Shown: positions 59,401-64,000 of the stretch, piece after piece
How positions within the stretch are numbered: position 1 is the first letter of the stretch
How the letters are laid out: every line of letters begins with the position of its first letter
NCBI GenBank assembly: GCA_947172415.1
Contig: OX359189.1
Location: forward strand, 1,572,501-1,636,500
From: Chondrosia reniformis
Taxonomy: Eukaryota; Porifera; Demospongiae; Chondrillida; Chondrillidae
Reading direction: 5' to 3'
Length of the DNA stretch: 64,000 bases
Program-made: the position numbers and the translations under genes
The notes under the pieces: generated by a model
Database searches by the model: none
The model's input: the letters and a program-made list of their open reading frames with translations, nothing else
What the model was told of the DNA's origin: nothing

Positions 59401-62400
59401 AGTAAATCCTTATACATACGTCTCCTTTGTACAGATCACAGATTATGAATTGCAGTCACTTTGTAAGATTGAAACATTCCTTTCAGCCAATGGATCACTT
59501 AGGACATTGAACTGGACTATCAAGTGCACTACTTCAGGGAGACTCCTACATTTAGCATTTGTTGTACTGAGTAGTAATAAACAAACTACTTTGGATTTAA
59601 GGGTTCTAAGTGAGTTCTTATTGATATTTCATTCTAGCAGTTATGAGCAAGTACATCTCATCACAAATTTTGCATGTGATATCTTTAGAGCCAATAGCAT
59701 GTACAGATGTGGAAATGTTTTTACAGCGTACTGAACATGAAAATATTAAACCAGAAATCTTTCAATCATAATAAAACATTAACAGTTGGTAATATAAATC
59801 ACAAGTAATGTAATGATTAGTTGCCAAATTCTGTTCACCCTAAGCATACGTACATTTGTATTAATCGGTAGCTTTTTGGGACACCAAAGACGCCCCCTAT
59901 ATTGTTTTCACTTTTAGGTTTTTATATATACATATGTTTGTAATCATATGTATACAACCAAAATAAAAACATTTAAAAATGATGTTGAAGTAGGGATGAC
60001 TGTGCTGCAACAGTGATAAGTTAAGTTTCAGTATGCCACTTCTGTATGGTTAGCCTTACCATGCGTATGATCACTGTCTTGTTTCTATACTTTTTCCAGA
60101 TCTGCTTGTCACTGTTGCAGCACGGTCATCCCTACTTCAACATCATTTTTATTTTACTCGTATTCTCCCTTTTTTCTGATTAATATATATTACGTACTTG
60201 TTTTGTGAGTTTTCTTGGCGATAATTCGAAATAATGTCGCAATCAAGAGAAAAAACAGAATTTCTTATCAAAAATTGCAGCCGAGAAGACCACAATTTTG
60301 ATTCTTCTCAAATAACACTCTTCATGTAGAGCGCTTTCAAATATAGGGTTGCCCATTCCCTAGTTCGGAAAAAATGACAATTTAGTACCTGTATGTATCT
60401 GCATAAGTTCGCATGTTAGCGCTAGCTCATTTGAAAATGATGAAGAAAAAATCCAATTAATACTCACCCATTTGACTTGCTCTATGTGCACCTATTGATG
60501 GGTTGCCCTGATAGGGATGCAAGGCCTCTGCAGGGGAGCAGTCTTGGCATGACCCAAGTGATGCCATCAAACGGGCCCCCTGTACTTGGTTCAAAGCTGA
60601 CCCCCATCCCTTACTATCCATACTCGCAATATATCTGTCAACAAAATGGCGGATGCTTAGGCTCTCTCTTCGGTTTTCTAAGCTTTAATTAGCTTTTTCT
60701 TCACTTGCGCCACAAATTGAACCAATGATAAGTCTTTCAAAACCATTGTTAATAACACTAGACCAACGTAAATCCTGCGCAAAAGGTTTTACTGGATTGC
60801 TGAAATGTTCCATGTTATTAAAGCTGACAATTAAGAACCTGTAAGTAGTTTGAGTTTGGGGTGTCCAGGCACCCCACGAGTTTTTAACTCGAAATACTAT
60901 ATGGAAACTGATTCAATTAGGATAAAGCTAAAATTCCATGGTATTATCTGTGTTTGGGCTAGCCACTACAAGTATTGCAAATCATATGTACATATATGGA
61001 AAATCCAAGTTTGAATTTATGTAGTATTGTATGTACTTACATGCATATTCTCTGGTAGAACATTTACAGTATCTCTCTGTCCATGAAGTGTTAAAAATTA
61101 TATACTGTATATCTTTTTACATGTATATTGTGTGTAGGTCCAAATCATGTCTTTACATGTACCCTAATGGGTGACAGATGTACTCTTAACTGTGACCTCC
61201 ATCCTGACCTGTGGGTGAAGGTACTACGTGCTCTTGAAATGAGAGAAGTGAAACATTTAACTATGACATTGTGGACCCCTTCTGATTATCTTGTGAGTTA
61301 CACAGGTTTAAGCATCCACAACAATGTAGTTCAATCACTGTTGGTTATGCAACATCAACAGTCTCTGCTGATAAGAGCACACACATATATACATATGTAG
61401 GTTTCACAGTACATTCTCATATATCTTATGTGTCTATGTTACACGTTACTAATTTCTTCTTTTTCATGTTTTTTGCTGACAGTCACATGACAGTCAGTTT
61501 GAGGAAATTAAAGATATTTGGAAGGATTTTAATTGTAAATACATAACTTTGTATATTTGCCACATTGAATCACTGGTAAGTAGTTAATTTGTTCATAAAT
61601 GTTACTTACGTATGCCTATTTACTTGTATACAAACTTGTATACTTGTACGTATGTACATATATGCGAATTATTCATCCATTGTTGTACTTAGGGGATTAA
61701 CATTGTATTTCAAAATTTAGTAAGACATACATATGTGTATAGACCATTTTTTCATGATTTATATATATATTGCTATTACTGTAAAGTATTGTCATACTGT
61801 CCTGTGTTAGTTAATTAGAAACATCATTTGTGCTATCTTGGAGGGAGTAGCAGTGAACAGCAATGACATGAACTTCAGTGTCACTGTACCTGATTCAATT
61901 ACATGCGTGAGGTCTGCCCTATCAGATGGTGTTGCTGAAATATTCAACTGGAATGAGAAGATGTGTTCCTTGAAATCTCTTCATATTAGACACTCATTAC
62001 GTGAGTAGTTTTCTATGTGTAGCTATATCTAATATTGAAGGCATAATGATTATTTGAGTTTGGAGACATTTCAACTGTAGATATTTATCAGCTATTGGTG
62101 AATATTTTTTATTGTTATGAAACTAGGTTTTACTTTTGCTAGTAACTTTCTATGTAGGGTCTTCACAGCCACACCTACCAGAACCCTCACAGCCACACCT
62201 ACCAGGACCCTCACAGCCACACCTACCAGGACCCTCACAGCCACACCTACCAGAACCCTCACAGCCACACCTACCAGAACCCTCACAGCCACACCTACCA
62301 GGACCCTTACAGCCACACCTACCAGGACCCTTACAGCCACACCTACCAGGACCCTTACAGCCACACCTACCAGGACCCTTACAGCTACACCTACCAGGAC

Positions 62401-62600
62401 CCTCACAGCCACACCTACCAGGACCCTCACAGCCACACCTACCAGGACCCTCACAGCCACACCTACCAGGACCCTCACAGCCACACCTACCAGGACCCTC
62501 ACAGCCACACCTACCAGGACCCTCACAGCCACACCTACCAGGACCCTTACAGCCACACCTACCAGGACCCTCACAGCCACACCTACCAGGACCCTCATAG
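50431..62600 (+). CDS. NLR-2: DEATH-like / NACHT / LRR-type receptor
   Basis: Predicted cytosolic innate sensor, apparently intact in its main exons. Exons by phase: 50431-50542 (acidic Ser/Glu start, [18 protein letters not shown]), 51487-51771 (DEATH-like), 52457-52548 (linker), 53059-54748 (NACHT), then small repeat exons 54918-55093, 55922-56102, 56504-56649, 57351-57531, 57624-57668, 58674-58873, 59435-59609, 61138-61292, 61483-61575, 61811-62000, and the Pro/His-rich tail from 62158. The tail stops at TAG 62598-62600, made by a C-to-T change in one repeat unit. The architecture matches sponge NLRs, with NACHT flanked by a death-fold N-terminus and a C-terminal sensor. NLR-1 is its damaged paralogue, with a CARD-like N-terminus and five fewer sensor exons. 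Confidence 0.8.
51090..51283 (+). mobile_element. fragment of non-LTR (LINE) reverse transcriptase
   Basis: An open frame in NLR-2 intron 1 reads [20 protein letters not shown], then [19 protein letters not shown]. This is the typical N-terminal part of LINE reverse transcriptase domains (KSxGxDxIPPxxLK ... FPxxWKxA). It is about 65 residues, with no downstream domains, so it is a dead fragment. Confidence 0.8.
51487..51771 (+). CDS. NLR-2 DEATH-like domain exon
   Basis: A 95-codon exon with six-helix death-fold spacing: [18 protein letters not shown], then [20 protein letters not shown] and [18 protein letters not shown]. The Trp-containing TWKEFCKTL helix and LANEIE end are typical of DEATH domains in signalling proteins. 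It joins exon 1 in phase 1 and the linker exon in phase 1. Confidence 0.75.
52112..52263 (+). pseudogene. GC-rich coding fragment, probably mobile-element remnant
   Basis: An abrupt GC-rich patch in an AT-rich intron reads [20 protein letters not shown] and then [17 protein letters not shown] before a stop at about 52263. The combination GRR-(x)n-TGE-(x)n-QRGNAA is reminiscent of the end of a repeated mobile-element protein, but I cannot name the family. It is isolated in NLR-2 intron 2, with sharply different base composition. Confidence 0.5.
53059..54748 (+). CDS. NLR-2 NACHT exon, intact
   Basis: An uninterrupted 1690-nt exon. It begins [20 protein letters not shown]. Walker A is [10 protein letters not shown], Walker B is [13 protein letters not shown], and the sensor-like segment is [14 protein letters not shown]. 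Distal winged-helix-like sequence includes [15 protein letters not shown] and [18 protein letters not shown], a conserved NLR helical motif. The exon ends with LRR-like [12 protein letters not shown] before the donor at 54749. It is near identical to 29660-31316 in long blocks, broken by divergent patches such as 53510-53570. Confidence 0.92.
54918..59609 (+). CDS. NLR-2 sensor-region exons
   Basis: Seven short exons (54918-55093, 55922-56102, 56504-56649, 57351-57531, 57624-57668, 58674-58873, 59435-59609) in alternating phases. They repeat two themes. Theme one is a strand-helix unit such as [20 protein letters not shown] or [20 protein letters not shown]. Theme two is a TCTL-type unit such as [20 protein letters not shown] and [20 protein letters not shown]. 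This exon-wise repetition indicates expansion by exon duplication. The folds are probably divergent leucine-rich repeats. The tiny 45-nt exon is the least certain. Confidence 0.65.
55387..55536 (+). mobile_element. transposase N-terminal fragment (HTH type)
   Basis: In NLR-2 intron 5 an open frame reads [20 protein letters not shown] and [15 protein letters not shown] before a stop. The basic stretch followed by a TxExRAxIGxYAxExGN helix is typical of the DNA-binding start of pogo/CENP-B-like DDE transposases. No catalytic part follows. Confidence 0.6.
55784..55827. repeat. perfect hairpin, 19-bp arms
   Basis: TATAACTATAATAAGAGGC and its reverse complement flank a 6-base loop (CAAAGT). It may be a MITE remnant near the transposase fragment. 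Confidence 0.85.
57056..57203. repeat. MITE-like copy related to the hairpin at 46.1 kb
   Basis: AATAAGGATTCCTTCTAACT then TATCTTTTGGATGATTC pairs imperfectly with GAAGGATGAACCATCCAAAA at 57180-57203. The centre holds GAAGAAGACCCCCAGGGAC. The leading block also precedes the hairpin at 46126. Confidence 0.7.
57669..58673. other. NLR-2 intron
   Basis: 1 kb without a recognised gene. It contains the palindrome at 58387-58429 and a patch of GCGAG/CTCGAT-rich sequence near 57840-57910. Confidence 0.5.
58387..58429. repeat. perfect palindrome, 20-bp arms, 3-bp loop
   Basis: TACAATCATACGTATTACTT, loop ATG, then the exact reverse complement. It lies in an NLR-2 intron. Confidence 0.9.
59975..60155. 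mobile_element. MITE-like element with about 40-bp inverted ends
   Basis: The left end AAAAATGATGTTGAAGTAGG GATGAC, continuing GTGCTGCAACAGTGA, pairs with the right end ending GTCATCCCTACTTCAACATC. The ends differ at one or two bases. The 100-bp interior has no gene. It lies in the NLR-2 intron 59610-61137. Confidence 0.75.
60156..61137. other. remainder of NLR-2 intron
   Basis: No gene is supported. A short GC-richer stretch at 60480-60660 includes an open frame ([20 protein letters not shown]) that I could not relate to any family. Confidence 0.45.
61138..62000 (+). CDS. NLR-2 C-terminal exons shared with NLR-1
   Basis: Exons 61138-61292 ([20 protein letters not shown]), 61483-61575 ([20 protein letters not shown]) and 61811-62000 ([20 protein letters not shown], then [20 protein letters not shown]). 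Each has a one-to-one match in NLR-1 at 39346, 40774 and 41087, with the same intron phases. The NLR-1 version of the third exon is eight codons longer. Confidence 0.72.
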
Positions 62601-62690
62601 CCACACCTACCAGGACCCTCACAGCCACACCCACCAGGACCCTCACAGTCACACCTACCAGGACATTAACCAGAATCCTCATAACCACGC
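62158..62690 (+). repeat. 24-bp minisatellite, about 22 units; coding tail of NLR-2
   Basis: Same unit as at 41559. The acceptor at 62157 enters the frame reading [16 protein letters not shown] for about 147 residues, to TAG at 62598-62600 (CTCATAGCC instead of CTCACAGCC). Several units read LQPHLPGP from a TTACAG variant. Confidence 0.88.
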
Positions 62691-64000
62691 CAACATAGAG
62701 CCTCACAGTATATGTACATGCATAAAGGTGATTATTTGATTATTCAGTTACTGAAACTATATTCACTAGTTCTATGTACGTATGTATATGTGGTCCATAT
62801 CTGGTTTAGTTTAACTTAAATCCATTACCTCCAGCTTATTAGACCTGTTTTTATGTAGCACATATAAGTGTACTTGCTTCTACAATCATGAAGTTCTGTA
62901 AGGTTCCTATATTTGGCTTCAATACTTAGCCTAATATGGTGTAAGAATAACTGCTAAACCGGATGAAGCATTAAAAGATCTACAAAAGTAATTTTATGGT
63001 CATTTTATTTGATAAGACACTCTCATAGCTGTGCAATGTATTTTAATTTTAATTTACGCTATATGTATGACATGCATATACGTATAGGTAGTAAGCAGTT
63101 CCACTATATATTAAAATGACTGTTAAATCTCAGATTCAACAGATGTCTAATATTCATAGAAATTTTTGTTTGTATATAGGTTGATTTTTGATGATGATTA
63201 TAGATACAACTAGGGTTGTTGTGTAGTACAGTGTGTATCACACTTGTATTAAACTGTATTGTGTTTGTCAACATATACTAAATCTCGTTTGTTTAGTTAC
63301 TAAAGATAAGTCCTGCTAGATCATACACTTGCCAAGTACAAAGAGAAGCAGCCTGAAGCCTCAGTCCTGTTCCTGTTGGATTTTCACCTGTGTATCAGTA
63401 AGTCCCAATTTTAATGTTAAGGTGTATTTAGATTTGAATTTTTAAGTTATCAATTTCCCCATCTATAATATCCCTAGTGCCCCAAACTATATGGCGTTTA
63501 TCTACTGTCTCTTGCACTACATGCACAGAGGTGAAGACAACTGTATTTTAAAGGTGTGTAGCATGTATCTGCATGCAGCAAGCAGTAAGATGTTTTTGCT
63601 ATAATGTCAATTTTGTTCACCAATCTATCTGGCCATCATGCAGCAGCAGTTGGAGGCTGAAACCTTTGAATTAAATACCCTGTTCGATATTGTTTATAAT
63701 GTGTTTTAAAATGAAAGATGCACGGTATTCATGCGTGTCGATGAAGGCCTGCCCTATCGCCAACCCACGCGGAACTAAATGACGTAGTCCCTATTTGCAG
63801 TCCCTAATTTTCTTGGGCGTCAGGAGTAATAGCCGACAAGGCCAAGTTTTATTGCCGAAATACCAGCTCTGAGCTATACATTTTAAGGTAAGGCTATAGA
63901 CTAGTTATCAGGCAAGTCAAAGCTAGACCAAGAGCTTCGAAATAAGTAAGATTCTTACCTTAGCCATTTAGTCATCGGATGATCCGTATACTCTTTATCT
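62691..64000. other. right end of window, nothing recognised
   Basis: AT-rich sequence downstream of NLR-2, probably 3' UTR and intergenic DNA. A somewhat GC-richer patch near 63715-63850 shows no supported reading frame. Confidence 0.45.

Noticed and set aside
62092..62706. Minus-strand and alternative plus-strand repeat frames
   Set aside because: Same 24-bp array; only the SQPHLPGP frame follows in phase from the exon at 62000.
1..64000. tRNA or rRNA genes
   Set aside because: No cloverleaf with A and B boxes or rRNA-like block was recognised by eye; a tRNAscan-type search was not possible.

Overview
The window is eukaryotic and most likely from a demosponge (Amphimedon-like). This is inferred from AT-rich DNA, small genes with many short GT-AG introns, many minisatellites, animal-type MPC1 and STK40, and NACHT receptors carrying death-fold N-termini, a class known to be expanded in sponges. 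The species was not confirmed by any search.

Layout. 1-6112 (minus): ten exons of a secreted fungal-type GH13 alpha-amylase, running off the left edge. 6524-16407 (plus): STK40-type pseudokinase, head-to-head with the amylase. 17984-19492 (minus): two small CARD-like genes and, at 17.6-17.8 kb, a decayed copy of a first exon. 19894-21686 (plus): mitochondrial pyruvate carrier MPC1, with a 16-nt exon and a last intron that is open in frame. 22170-42310 (plus): a CARD-like/NACHT/leucine-rich-type receptor gene (NLR-1). It is interrupted by a young Ty3/gypsy LTR element (24761-29180), has a frameshift and a stop in the NACHT exon, and carries a 5.2-kb satellite array in an intron. 42727-49287: a 6.56-kb fold-back element with 62-bp terminal inverted repeats, inverted 9-bp-unit minisatellite arms and a 9-bp target duplication, enclosing exons of a P-loop ATPase. 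50431-62600 (plus): a second receptor (NLR-2) with an apparently intact NACHT exon, a DEATH-like N-terminus and a longer repeat-exon tail. 62.7-64 kb: nothing recognised.

How it fits together. NLR-1 and NLR-2 share a near-identical NACHT exon and matching 3' exons, ending in the same 24-bp minisatellite read as a Pro/His/Gln-rich tail, but have different N-terminal death-fold exons. The two CARD-like minus-strand genes resemble the NLR-1 CARD exon and could be adaptors or decoys (inference). The most unusual object is the fold-back element with its ATPase; the next are the LTR insertion inside a coding repeat and the MPC1 intron that can be translated.

Exon boundaries were placed by eye from splice motifs, phase and paralogue comparison; no transcript data or database search was available.
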